Shown here one piece after another: positions 1-7,211 of a stretch of DNA of 15,229 nucleotides. The position numbers and the translations under genes are program-made. Below the pieces are notes generated by a model that was given only the letters and a program-made list of their open reading frames with translations, was not told where the DNA came from and did not search any database. Origin of the DNA: Blautia sp. (GTDB lineage Bacteria > Bacillota > Clostridia > Lachnospirales > Lachnospiraceae). The stretch lies in assembly GCA_030841965.1 (NCBI GenBank), contig JAUUSJ010000102.1:1-15229 (forward strand), written 5' to 3'. Each line of letters opens with the position of its first letter. Position 1 is the first letter of the stretch.

Positions 1-62
1 GAGGCGGCAAAAATCAGCGTATGTCGAAAAATCGTGGGAACGAACGTGTTTTCAGACCATAT
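1..62 (-). repeat. Large hairpin repeat, copy 1 (cut by window start)
   Basis: This is one half of the dispersed element described in full at 5242-5460, in the opposite orientation. It begins at the inner GCGGCAAA arm (about 4-11), continues through the TCGAAAAATCG core arm (24-34) and the conserved GGGAACGAACGTG segment, and ends in an outer arm starting GTTTTCAGACC. The partner arm lies off the left edge, so pairing cannot be tested here. The outer arm runs directly into the 40-bp tandem array that follows. Confidence 0.85.
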
Positions 63-222
63 ATCTCCCTGCTCTTTCAGCGTCTCCTTCCAAATTCCCC
101 TAATCTCCCTGCTCTTTCAGCGTCTCCTTCCAAATTCCCCTAATCTCCCTGCTCTTTCAGCGTCTCCTTCCAACCTCCCTTAATCTCCCTGCTCTTTCGG
201 CGTCTCTCCTTCAAACTCCCCT
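63..222. repeat. Four tandem 40-bp repeats
   Basis: Four contiguous units begin at about 63, 103, 143 and 183, each containing TCTCCCTGCTCTTTC and then CGTCTCC. The first three are almost identical; the fourth has small changes. The array touches the stop codon of the symporter gene at 221. On the minus strand the unit contains GACGCTGAAAGAG, which matches the border seen before the outer stem of copies 2-4 (for example GACGCTGGAAGAG at 5248-5260). The array therefore looks like an amplified border of the hairpin element. There are no unique spacers, so it is not CRISPR. Confidence 0.9.
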
Positions 223-1609
223 ACTCTTCCGTCTCAAAATACTCCTTCACAAGTCGAACAATCGTTCCGGACAATAAGAATAGAGCAATCAAGTTCGGAA
301 TCGACATAAGTCCATTGAATGTCTCAGCAATACTCCAAAGAAGCCCTAAATTCATTGTAGCACCGAGAATGGCAACAAGAGAATAAACAATCATAAACGG
401 CTTAATAACCTTCTCTGAAAAGAGAAACTCAATGCAGCGCGCCCCATAAAGCCCCCAACCAATGATAGTTGAGAAAGCAAAACAACACATCGCAATTGCA
501 GTAAAAATAGAAACCCAGTTGCCATATGTGGAAGTAAATCCAGAAATTGTGAGTTCTGCACCAGCAGCCGCACCATAGTTGATAGATACATCACTGCAGA
601 GAATGACGAGCGCAGTCAAAGTGCAGATGAGAATCGTATCCGTAAAAACTTCAAAAATTCCAAAAAATCCCTGTTTTACAGGTTTCTTTGTATCAGCGCA
701 AGCATGAGCGATAGAGCCAGTACCAAGTCCCGCTTCGTTGGAAAAAATTCCTCGGGATACTCCCTTTTTCATACTGAGGAAAAAGCTACCTACCACACCG
801 CCCGTGACAGAAGCTGGTCGGAAAGCTCCAGATATGATGGATGCGAATACCGCAGGTACTCGGTCTATATGAAGAATTACAACGCCAAGGGCGAGTAAAA
901 TATAAAAGAGAGCCATAAATGGAACAAGTTTTTCTGTGACAGTTCCGATTCTCTTAATGCCTCCTAAAAGCACAAGACCGACTAATAATGCGATAAATAT
1001 CCCGATAATAAGGTTGATAGTTGATACCTGTTGCTCCCCAATGATATGATAATTGAGCAATGCGGAATTAATCGCAGTGGTAATGGTATTGACCTGAGTT
1101 GCATTGCCAGTACCAAAGACAGTCAGCACTCCAAAGAGGGAGAACGCAGTGGCAAGCCATTGCCAGTGTTTTCCGAGACCATTCTTTATATAGTACATAG
1201 GTCCTCCGACGAAATCTCCCTGTGAATTTCTCTCACGAAAGTGAACGGCAAGTGTCACCTCAGAAAATTTTGTACACATACCAAGAAATGCAGACACCCA
1301 CATCCAAAAGACCGCACCAGGTCCTCCTATGGCGATGGCGCCAGCCACACCAGCGATATTTCCAGTTCCTACTGTTGCTGCCAATGCTGTACAGACTGCC
1401 TGAAATGGTGTCATAGAACCGTCTGATGCCGTCCGTTTGCGAAACATTCTTCCAATTGTTACTTTCATCGCATAAGAAAATTTTCGCAATTGTATAAAGT
1501 GGAGACGACAACTTAAGTATAGTCCTACACCGATGATACAAATCATTGCTGGCACACCCCAGATAAAATTGTTGACAGCAGAGTTGATTGTTTCGATTAA
1601 CTGAAGCAT
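221..1609 (-). CDS. Sodium:alanine symporter family (AGCS) amino acid transporter
   Basis: A 462-residue polytopic membrane protein of the alanine/glycine:cation symporter family, expected to import small neutral amino acids with Na+ (or H+). Family marks are visible: VGTGNIAGVA (about 80-89), GGPGAVFWMW (about 95-104), GGPMYY (about 135-140) and a later FSNEAGLGTGS. Hydrophobic segments run from residue 15 to about 450, as in the usual 11-helix family members, and the length is normal. The ATG is preceded by AAAGGA at 6 nt. It stands alone, with its 3' end abutting a tandem repeat and a divergent lipoprotein gene upstream. Substrate (alanine versus glycine or others) cannot be decided, so no gene symbol is given. 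Confidence 0.93.
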   Translation of the reverse strand: MLQLIETINSAVNNFIWGVPAMICIIGVGLYLSCRLHFIQLRKFSYAMKVTIGRMFRKRTASDGSMTPFQAVCTALAATVGTGNIAGVAGAIAIGGPGAVFWMWVSAFLGMCTKFSEVTLAVHFRERNSQGDFVGGPMYYIKNGLGKHWQWLATAFSLFGVLTVFGTGNATQVNTITTAINSALLNYHIIGEQQVSTINLIIGIFIALLVGLVLLGGIKRIGTVTEKLVPFMALFYILLALGVVILHIDRVPAVFASIISGAFRPASVTGGVVGSFFLSMKKGVSRGIFSNEAGLGTGSIAHACADTKKPVKQGFFGIFEVFTDTILICTLTALVILCSDVSINYGAAAGAELTISGFTSTYGNWVSIFTAIAMCCFAFSTIIGWGLYGARCIEFLFSEKVIKPFMIVYSLVAILGATMNLGLLWSIAETFNGLMSIPNLIALFLLSGTIVRLVKEYFETEE

Positions 1610-1770
1610 AATAAATCCTTTCTTTTTTTAAATCATTCGTCTAAATTGCTTAACTTTATAAATTTGCACTCGAATATCATATCATAAATGACAAAAAATG
1701 TACAGAGTACAGAAGTCGGAAAAGAGAAAACTTTGGCTGAAAGGGGAAGGGCTTTCCATGATATTCAGAC

Positions 1771-1799
1771 TTGATTTGGAGAAAAAAGTTTGATAAAAT
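1771..1799 (+). promoter_or_regulatory. Sigma-A-type promoter of the lipoprotein gene
   Basis: -35 TTGATT (1771-1776) and -10 TAAAAT (1794-1799) are separated by 17 nt. A TG one base before the -10 gives an extended -10 element. Predicted start is near 1806, about 50 nt before the ATG. Confidence 0.6.
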
Positions 1800-1857
1800 T
1801 ATAACAAACAAAAGAAATAGGAAGGTATATTTGTTCTAAAAAGCGAGGAGGAAGAAT

Positions 1858-2376
1858 ATGAAGAAAAATATGAAAAAATTAATATGGTTTATTTTGCTGG
1901 CATTATGCTTTCTTTTAATCGGCTGTGACCGGGATGAAGAAGTCGAAAAACTATGTAAACTCGAAATTATAGAGGAGGAAACTTCAACGATAATTCGGAC
2001 GATAGAATTTATGACACAGTCGGATGTGGCAGGATTCTTTGACGAGGAGGAGGGGGAGATAGAGAGTGAAAAGATAATCGGGGAAGAAGAAGTACATGAG
2101 ATTGAGGAGAGGATAGAACAATCAGAGCTAATACCAGAGTATAGAATTATTGTATACCAGGAAAAAACAAAAACGCTTCTCTCATTAGATAATAATGAAG
2201 AATATGAAAAAATTATGGAGTATCTTACATATCAAGAATCAGATATTGTAAAAGAAACAATCGAAAGTGATGCGGTAAAAAATATGAAATTATTGGAATC
2301 ATTTAATAGTTATTATTTTCATGGGACAGAGAAATTTTTTGAAAATTTATGGAAGGCAGTTAGCAAGGAAGAGTAG
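1858..2376 (+). CDS. Small acidic lipoprotein of unknown function
   Basis: A 172-residue protein with a lysine-rich N-terminus, a hydrophobic stretch (residues 8-21) and a lipobox LIGC with the modified cysteine at 23. It is therefore probably a membrane-anchored surface lipoprotein. The mature part is very rich in Glu/Asp, especially at 24-90, with a middle segment around YRIIVYQEKTKTLL that looks like a beta hairpin and a helical C-terminus. I do not recognise the family. The start is well supported: GAGGAGG lies 7 nt upstream and a good promoter lies at 1771-1799. It is divergent from the symporter and followed by about 400 nt of non-coding DNA, so it appears monocistronic. Function unknown. 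Confidence 0.8.
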   Translation: MKKNMKKLIWFILLALCFLLIGCDRDEEVEKLCKLEIIEEETSTIIRTIEFMTQSDVAGFFDEEEGEIESEKIIGEEEVHEIEERIEQSELIPEYRIIVYQEKTKTLLSLDNNEEYEKIMEYLTYQESDIVKETIESDAVKNMKLLESFNSYYFHGTEKFFENLWKAVSKEE

Positions 2377-2420
2377 GTTTGAGAAAGAGAAATTATCTTT
2401 TTCCATCCTTTCGCGTATGC

Positions 2421-2478
2421 CTGCCTCCTCAGCAGACAGAGCGATTTTGGTTTATCGCAGTGTCCGCTGAGGGGGCAG
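2421..2478. repeat. Orphan long hairpin
   Basis: Arms 2421-2438 and 2461-2478 match at 16 of 18 positions. A second nested stem GCGAT (2441-2445) / ATCGC (2454-2458) lies in the loop. No U-tract follows on either strand, so it is not a normal intrinsic terminator, although it could stop or protect the lipoprotein transcript. The outer arm CTGCCTCCTC is shared with the right outer arm of the large repeat copy 2 (5430-5439), which may be chance or a remnant. Confidence 0.6.
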
Positions 2479-2533
2479 AATTTGTGCAATATAGTTAGAA
2501 AATCAGAAGATTTTGGTATCAGAAAGCCTTAAT

Positions 2534-2547
2534 TGTAAACGATTTCA
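2534..2547. promoter_or_regulatory. Upstream LacI/CcpA-type operator (cre-like)
   Basis: TGTAAACGATTTCA fits the LacI/GalR-family operator pattern with a central CG, including the catabolite response element consensus. It lies 68 bp upstream of an identical site at 2602-2615, on the other side of the GH32 promoter. The pair could allow DNA looping by a dedicated sucrose/fructan repressor or act as a CcpA site. No regulator gene is present in the window. Confidence 0.65.
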
Positions 2548-2566
2548 ATAAAAATAAAATATATAA

Positions 2567-2595
2567 TTGAAAATATGTTATAAATATGCTATATT
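2567..2595 (+). promoter_or_regulatory. Promoter of the GH32 gene
   Basis: -35 TTGAAA (2567-2572), 17-nt spacer, -10 TATATT (2590-2595) with an extended TGC just before it. Predicted start is near 2602, inside the downstream operator. This leaves a leader of about 180 nt before the ATG. I see no clear structured RNA in that leader. Confidence 0.65.
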
Positions 2596-2601
2596 TATAA
2601 C

Positions 2602-2615
2602 TGTAAACGATTTCA
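2602..2615. promoter_or_regulatory. Downstream LacI/CcpA-type operator (cre-like)
   Basis: TGTAAACGATTTCA, identical to the site at 2534-2547, overlaps the predicted transcription start of the GH32 gene. That position fits repression by occlusion or roadblock. Confidence 0.7.
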
Positions 2616-2782
2616 AAAAATAATGGAAACGGGATAGAAGAATCTAATATTTGCTTCGTATTTGGCGGGTTTTTATATTATATTTTTGGTGATTTTAAAA
2701 ATAATTGTTCACTGAAGAAATAGATATAAAAGTTTAGATAGGATGGGCGGATATTATATTCGTGTTAAGAAGGTGAGGTTAT

Positions 2783-4243
2783 ATGATGAGAGAATGGACG
2801 CAAGAAGAGAGGTATAGAGTATTACAAAATCCAGAAGAAATTAGGGGACTTTTTGATAAGATTAGTAAGTCAGTTTATCGACAGACCTATCATGTACAGC
2901 CAGTTACGGGTTTATCTAGTGACCCAAATGGATTTGCCTGTCATAAAGGAATCTGGCATTTATTTTATCAGTGGTGTCCATGGGGAGCTGTTCATGGTCT
3001 GAAGTATTGGTATCATGTTACATCAAAGGATTTAATTCACTGGAAAAATGAGGGAATTGGACTAAAACCAGATAGTTATTATGATAATAAAGGAAATCAT
3101 TCAGGCTCAGCGATTTCTGCCGATGATGAGCTTTATTTCTTTTATACAGGCAATCACAGAGATGAAAACTGGGTGAGAACACCTTATACTTGCGCTGCTA
3201 AGTTAGGTGAGGACGGAAAGCCAGTTAAGTTTTCAAAACCTCTTTTTGGACCGAGGGAGGAGTATAGTGAACATCAAAGAGACCCGAAAGTTTTTTATAA
3301 TGAAAAGAAGAAGATGTATTATATATTTATTGGCGCACAATCTCTCGACAAAAAAGGCCGAGTTTTAGTTTACCAATCACCAGAGTTAATAAAAGGCTGG
3401 GAGTTTTTGGGTGAACTTAAAGTGGTAGGATATGAAGACTTTGGGGGGATGTGGGAATGTCCATGTATCGAGCATATCGATGGAAAAGATGTCCTTATTT
3501 TCTCTCCTCAGTATATAAAATTACCTGGGCGTAGCGAGAGTACTAATCATAATATCTATCTCATCGGCCAGATGGACTATGATACATTGACATTTACACC
3601 CGAATCGGATTATCGATATTTGGACTTTGGGTTTGATTTTTATGCTGCTCAATTAGCTGCAAATATAGACGACAAGGATAAGGCAATCATCATTGCATGG
3701 ATTGGTCTTCCAGATAATCACTATCCTACTGAGGAGGAAGACTGGGAAGGCAGTATGACTTTGCCAAGAGAATTGAGAATAAAGGATGGACGTTTAATTC
3801 AAACTCCAATCAAAGGAATCGAAAACTTGAGAGAAAAAGAGCTCGCACCAGATGGCAAGTTAGAAAAGGCATGTGAGATGCAAATCGATATTGGAGAGGG
3901 AGATTTTGATTTAAAACTTTTTGCAATGGAGAATAAAGAGGGCGGAATGACATTGCATTATAATTCTAAGACAGGTGTCTGCACTGTAGACCGTCGAGGT
4001 CTTGCAAAGCGTTTTAATGAGACGGTGGGAGAAGTTTTAGATATGCCTCTTGAAAATAAACTTAGAAGTCTCAGAATTTTCATTGACCATAGTTCTATTG
4101 AAATTTTCGCAAACGACGGTGAGACGACTTTTACCTCTCATATTTATCCTCTCTCTAATGAGTGTTTTTATACTATCAGCGATAATAGTTCCGTGAGACT
4201 TTGGACGTTGCGTGCATCAGTCAAGGATGACTTTATTATTTAA
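2783..4243 (+). CDS. Glycoside hydrolase family 32 beta-fructosidase (sucrose/sucrose-6-phosphate hydrolase type)
   Basis: A 486-residue enzyme that should cleave terminal beta-fructofuranosyl bonds in sucrose, sucrose-6-phosphate or short fructans. All three catalytic motifs of GH32 are visible: SDPNG with nucleophile Asp47, the transition-state RDP at 166-168, and ECP with acid/base Glu225. The five-bladed propeller should occupy about residues 35-340. The C-terminal beta-sandwich carries the usual IDHSSIEIFANDG stretch. There is no signal peptide, so it acts in the cytoplasm on imported sugar. AGGTGAGG lies just upstream of a double ATG (2783 and 2786), and either could be used. Unusually, no transporter, fructokinase or LacI gene sits beside it. 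The paired operators around its promoter suggest sugar-responsive or catabolite control. The exact substrate is not readable, so no symbol is given. Confidence 0.93.
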   Translation: MMREWTQEERYRVLQNPEEIRGLFDKISKSVYRQTYHVQPVTGLSSDPNGFACHKGIWHLFYQWCPWGAVHGLKYWYHVTSKDLIHWKNEGIGLKPDSYYDNKGNHSGSAISADDELYFFYTGNHRDENWVRTPYTCAAKLGEDGKPVKFSKPLFGPREEYSEHQRDPKVFYNEKKKMYYIFIGAQSLDKKGRVLVYQSPELIKGWEFLGELKVVGYEDFGGMWECPCIEHIDGKDVLIFSPQYIKLPGRSESTNHNIYLIGQMDYDTLTFTPESDYRYLDFGFDFYAAQLAANIDDKDKAIIIAWIGLPDNHYPTEEEDWEGSMTLPRELRIKDGRLIQTPIKGIENLREKELAPDGKLEKACEMQIDIGEGDFDLKLFAMENKEGGMTLHYNSKTGVCTVDRRGLAKRFNETVGEVLDMPLENKLRSLRIFIDHSSIEIFANDGETTFTSHIYPLSNECFYTISDNSSVRLWTLRASVKDDFII

Positions 4244-4374
4244 GTTAAGTGGGCGTATCGGCTGATATCAATGTCTATAGACGAAGATAGAGTAAAGGTA
4301 GAGTAGTTTGAGTATCGTGTTGCTCTGTGAAGACTTATTTACAGAGAATATTTCTTATAGAGAAGAATGATAGA

Positions 4375-4406
4375 GAAAAGCCTGTGAATTCATTTACAGG
4401 CTTTTC
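4375..4406. terminator. Bidirectional intrinsic terminator between GH32 and NUDIX genes
   Basis: The inverted repeat GAAAAGCCTGT / ACAGGCTTTTC has 11-bp arms, a 10-nt loop and T-rich flanks on both strands. It lies between convergent genes and overlaps the last codons of the NUDIX gene. A weaker 6-bp hairpin CTCTGT / ACAGAG lies at 4323-4346. Confidence 0.75.
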
Positions 4407-5041
4407 CAAATATTAATAAAGGAATATAGAATTTTGGCTGTCATACCCCAGATGGCGTAATTATCATACTGATAAAAATAGACCGTCTCAAAACGTTTTC
4501 TCCATTTATAATTTCTTCCGCCGATAATTCTATCATATGGGAAATTTTCTGGAAGTACTGCTGGTCGCTCAATCTCATAGCTTTCTGGTTTGTTTTCTAA
4601 AAAGAAGTCTAGAGGGACAGAAAAAACTTCTTTTACTTCCGATATACTGAATGTGTTTTTATAATCTGTCAGTAGAGCGGCGTAGGGATAGACGACGATA
4701 GAGCTTCCGATAAGAAGGTCTATATCTCCTAAGAGTTGTATTTGTTCTGGTTTTATACATAATTCCTCGCAAGTCTCCCGCACTGCTGCATCGATAGGTT
4801 TCTCCTTAGGTTCTATCATGCCGCCAGGGAAGCAGATATCGCCTGGTTGGTGGCTAACTTTTGGAGAGCGCACTTCAAATAGTATTTTGTATCCATTTTC
4901 TTTTTGGATAAGAGGGATACAGATAGCGGATTGATGAGACTTTTCTAAATCTATAATTGACATTTTATGTTTTTTTAGTAGTTCTAATTTTGTAGTTTCT
5001 CTTTCATTTTCATTCATATTGATAGGAAGCCTTTCGTTCAT
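4394..5041 (-). CDS. NUDIX hydrolase, CoA pyrophosphatase-like
   Basis: A 215-residue NUDIX protein. The Nudix box spans Gly74-Ile96 with Glu80, Arg88-Glu89 and Glu92-Glu93 all in place; the box's usual glycine near the end is Cys95. Just before it, FEVRSPKVSHQPGDICFPGG resembles the extra signature of CoA pyrophosphatases (NudL/PCD1-like), which split CoA into phosphopantetheine and 3',5'-ADP. Residues 1-30 look like a charged extension. The start is uncertain: the ATG at 5041 has no Shine-Dalgarno sequence, and the in-frame ATG at 5017 has AAAGG 12 nt upstream. A good promoter at 5114-5142 gives a leader of about 65 nt containing a 7-bp hairpin (5072-5097). It converges on GH32 and does not look co-transcribed with the acyl-ligase cluster. 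Confidence 0.87.
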   Translation of the reverse strand: MNERLPINMNENERETTKLELLKKHKMSIIDLEKSHQSAICIPLIQKENGYKILFEVRSPKVSHQPGDICFPGGMIEPKEKPIDAAVRETCEELCIKPEQIQLLGDIDLLIGSSIVVYPYAALLTDYKNTFSISEVKEVFSVPLDFFLENKPESYEIERPAVLPENFPYDRIIGGRNYKWRKRFETVYFYQYDNYAIWGMTAKILYSFINIWKSL

Positions 5042-5071
5042 GTTTTTGTTGTAAATTTTAAATTTGTGGCA

Positions 5072-5097
5072 ACTCCCATTAGCTTGCTTGTGGGAGT
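5072..5097 (-). promoter_or_regulatory. Leader hairpin of the NUDIX gene
   Basis: ACTCCCA (5072-5078) pairs with TGGGAGT (5091-5097). The hairpin begins about 10 nt after the predicted transcription start. It has no U-tract, and its effect is unknown. Confidence 0.4.
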
Positions 5098-5113
5098 CGT
5101 TAGTGGTGCTTTC

Positions 5114-5142
5114 ATTTTATAAGTTGAGGTGGTATTTGTCAA
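5114..5142 (-). promoter_or_regulatory. Promoter of the NUDIX gene
   Basis: On the minus strand, -35 TTGACA (5142-5137), 17-nt spacer, -10 TAAAAT (5119-5114). This is a near-consensus sigma-A promoter with predicted start near 5107. Confidence 0.7.
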
Positions 5143-5186
5143 TATGAGATATTTTGGGTTTTGATAAGTCTTTTAGGATTTGAGGG

Positions 5187-5264
5187 GTGGGGACAGATGT
5201 TTAGAGGGGGAGGTGGGGACGGACGTTTAGAGGGGGAGATGGGGACAGACGCTGGAAGAGGAGG
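5187..5264. repeat. Three tandem 26-bp G-rich repeats
   Basis: Units start at 5187, 5213 and 5239 with GTGGGGAC or ATGGGGAC followed by AGACGCT- or AGATGTT-like sequence and a G/A-rich end. The third unit is also the border of hairpin repeat copy 2, so this is a second case of border amplification. Purine strand bias is strong. Confidence 0.8.
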
Positions 5265-5460
5265 CAGGTATATGTCCCACAAACACGTTCGTTCCCACGA
5301 TTTTTCGACATACGCTGATTTTTGCCGCCTCCCGCAAACTCGCGCCTACGGCACTCAGACAGTGCTCCAGCGGCAAAGCTAAGTATATCGAAAAATCGCT
5401 CCACTCTCTATCGTTTGTGGGGCATATACCTGCCTCCTCTCCCAGCTATGTATTGACGAG
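5242..5460 (+). repeat. Large hairpin repeat, copy 2 (complete)
   Basis: This copy defines the element. The outer stem pairs 5258-5284 with 5413-5439: 27 positions, the only imperfection being a T opposite G. Inside lies a conserved asymmetric loop (ACGTTCGTTCCCA on the left, CTCCACTCTCTATC on the right). Core stem 1 is CGATTTTTCGA (5298-5308) with TCGAAAAATCG (5388-5398). Core stem 2 is TTTGCCGC (5321-5328) with GCGGCAAA (5370-5377). The apex holds two small hairpins, GCC-TAC-GGC and GCACT-CAGAC-AGTGC. The 3' border contains GCTATGTATTGACGAG, related to the border of copy 4. It lies between the 3' end of the ligase gene and the promoter of the NUDIX gene. No open reading frame here is convincing. 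Confidence 0.92.
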
Positions 5461-5537
5461 ACAGTTTAGAAATGATAGTTTTTTGGCTCTGGTATCATAC
5501 TAATATAATTAATACGACTGAATTTTTGAGGGTAATA

Positions 5538-7049
5538 TTAATATCTCTTAATTTTTTTGGAAGGTGTTTTTGGGAACTCGGTATCTCTTACTTTTAAGTG
5601 GTATATTCTCTTATATGCTGGCGCAGATGAATTATAATCATCGATAAGTTCTTGCAGCGTTGCGTGAAGATTCTCGATTCCCTTCTTTTTTACATACTCA
5701 TAATCTGGGAAAATTTCAGCTTCGATAATTCCCTCTTTTTCTCGAACTAAAATTTCCTGTACAAGACGAGCTTCACCGATTTTATTTTCCAGTTCTTCTG
5801 GAGAGACATTCTCGCCATTTTTGGTTATGATTAGATTCTTCTTACGTCCTGTCAAATAGACAAAATTATCTTCGTCGACATATCCAAGGTCTCCTGTTCG
5901 CAGCCATCCATCGACAAGAGTTTCCTCTGTCTCCTTTGGCATCTTATAATATCCTTGCATTACACTACTTCCACGAACCCAGAGCTCTTCATCCACTGTT
6001 TTTGCCTCACAGTTAGGAAGAAGTTGACCGACTGTTCCCTTTTTAATATTCCAGCTCACTGTCGTGCTAATAACAGGAGAACACTCTGTCATACCATATC
6101 CCTGCAAAATATTAATATCGTATTTTGCAAATAAATCTAACATCGCAGGTGGAAGATAAGCTCCTCCGCTACAGATTGTGTGAAGTTGTGGACCAAATAC
6201 TTGATTTTTTACAAGTTCAGGAGGCAAGTCTTTTGCATCTTCTAGTTTTTTTGCCATCGTCTCAATCATAAGTGGAACCATTAAGATAATATTAGGCTGG
6301 AAAAGCTTAATATTTTTTGCCATACGGATAAGCGAATCGTTAATACAAATCGTACTTCCTGTAGAAAGTCCCTTTAAAATATCCATACTTAGACAGTAGG
6401 CATGGTGAATTGGTAATACAGATAAAAGCACAGAACGCTCAGGAAATTTCATATCCAGACAAGTTGCATTTTCTGCCATATTGCGGTGAGAGAGCATAAC
6501 ACCCTTACTTTTTCCTGTTGTTCCTGATGTAAACATAATCGTTGCGAGCTGTTCTGGCTTTGGCTCATAGTCAAAAGGAGCTGTATTCTCTCTTATAAGT
6601 TGCCATAGAGAAAGCATATCTTCTGTACTTTGCTCTTGTTGCATGGAAATGATATATTTTAATTTTGGACAGCGTGATTTTACAATAGCAGTCACATCCG
6701 CACGTATATTATCTGTAACAAATACAGTCGCATCTGCTCGGTCAATTAACTCACACATTTCCTCTGCTGGAAGTGAGACATCCAATGGCACAGCGACACT
6801 TCCACTGTTCACAATACCAAAATAAGTGATAAGCCATGAATAAGAAGTCATTCCTGTCAGAGCGATATGTTCTCCCTGTTCTCCCAATACATGTAAAACA
6901 TTAGAAAAAGATTCGCTGTCTCGTTTTAAATCATGATAGGACTTTGATTCAATTTCATTTTTCTTTATCTTATATCGAATAGCATCAGCATCGTTATATT
7001 CTTCTGCTGAGTGTAAAATAATTTCACGAATTGTACTATAAAGCATCAT
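5538..7049 (-). CDS. AMP-forming acyl ligase (acyl-CoA/acyl-ACP synthetase family)
   Basis: A 503-residue adenylate-forming enzyme that should activate a carboxylic acid with ATP and pass it to a thiol. Motifs in order: P-loop FTSGTTGKSKG (173-183), GYGMTECSP (317-325), TGD (385-387), hinge GRKKNLIITKNGENVSPEE (from 401), and a C-terminal PKTPSKKIKR in which Lys499 aligns with the adenylation lysine; the glycine normally before it is Lys498. Length is normal for a stand-alone ligase with no fused carrier domain. The carrier-protein gene upstream suggests it loads that protein rather than CoA. GAAAGG precedes a double ATG (7049/7046). A 565-bp gap with repeats separates it from the carrier gene, so it may have its own promoter; none is clear. 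The acyl substrate cannot be predicted. Confidence 0.92.
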   Translation of the reverse strand: MMLYSTIREIILHSAEEYNDADAIRYKIKKNEIESKSYHDLKRDSESFSNVLHVLGEQGEHIALTGMTSYSWLITYFGIVNSGSVAVPLDVSLPAEEMCELIDRADATVFVTDNIRADVTAIVKSRCPKLKYIISMQQEQSTEDMLSLWQLIRENTAPFDYEPKPEQLATIMFTSGTTGKSKGVMLSHRNMAENATCLDMKFPERSVLLSVLPIHHAYCLSMDILKGLSTGSTICINDSLIRMAKNIKLFQPNIILMVPLMIETMAKKLEDAKDLPPELVKNQVFGPQLHTICSGGAYLPPAMLDLFAKYDINILQGYGMTECSPVISTTVSWNIKKGTVGQLLPNCEAKTVDEELWVRGSSVMQGYYKMPKETEETLVDGWLRTGDLGYVDEDNFVYLTGRKKNLIITKNGENVSPEELENKIGEARLVQEILVREKEGIIEAEIFPDYEYVKKKGIENLHATLQELIDDYNSSAPAYKRIYHLKVRDTEFPKTPSKKIKRY

Positions 7050-7061
7050 TATTTCCTTTCT

Positions 7062-7085
7062 ATCTTTTTATCTTTTTATCTTTAT
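7062..7085. repeat. 8-bp tandem repeat in the ligase leader
   Basis: Three units of ATCTTTTT (the last ATCTTTAT) lie just upstream of the ligase ribosome site, on the minus strand a run of GATAAAAA-like units. Change in unit number would alter leader length, but no effect is demonstrated. Confidence 0.6.
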
Positions 7086-7134
7086 ACTAAATTTTTCTAT
7101 TTTTTTTGAAAATTTATCTTACAAGTCTATGTGA

Positions 7135-7211
7135 GATAACGTAAATTTTTATAAGTAAAAAAGCGACGAATACATATTGAAACTGTATAATAGCAGTCCT
7201 CATAAAAAATT
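7135..7211. repeat. AT-rich flank shared with 15048-15125
   Basis: Starts GATAACGTAAA and continues through AAAAAAGCGA and ATATTGAAACTGT. The same order of blocks recurs at 15048-15125, in both cases on the same side of a large hairpin repeat (copies 3 and 5). It is not visible beside copies 2 and 4. It may be an outer part of a longer element or a separate repeat. Confidence 0.7.

Noticed and set aside
63..222. Possible CRISPR array
   Set aside because: Units are directly contiguous with no unique spacers, and no cas gene is present.
5161..5404. Open reading frames through the large hairpin (also at 7303-7645 and 13071-13458)
   Set aside because: They read through a repeated palindrome on both strands, lack ribosome sites, and differ in frame and ends between copies; they are by-products of the repeat.
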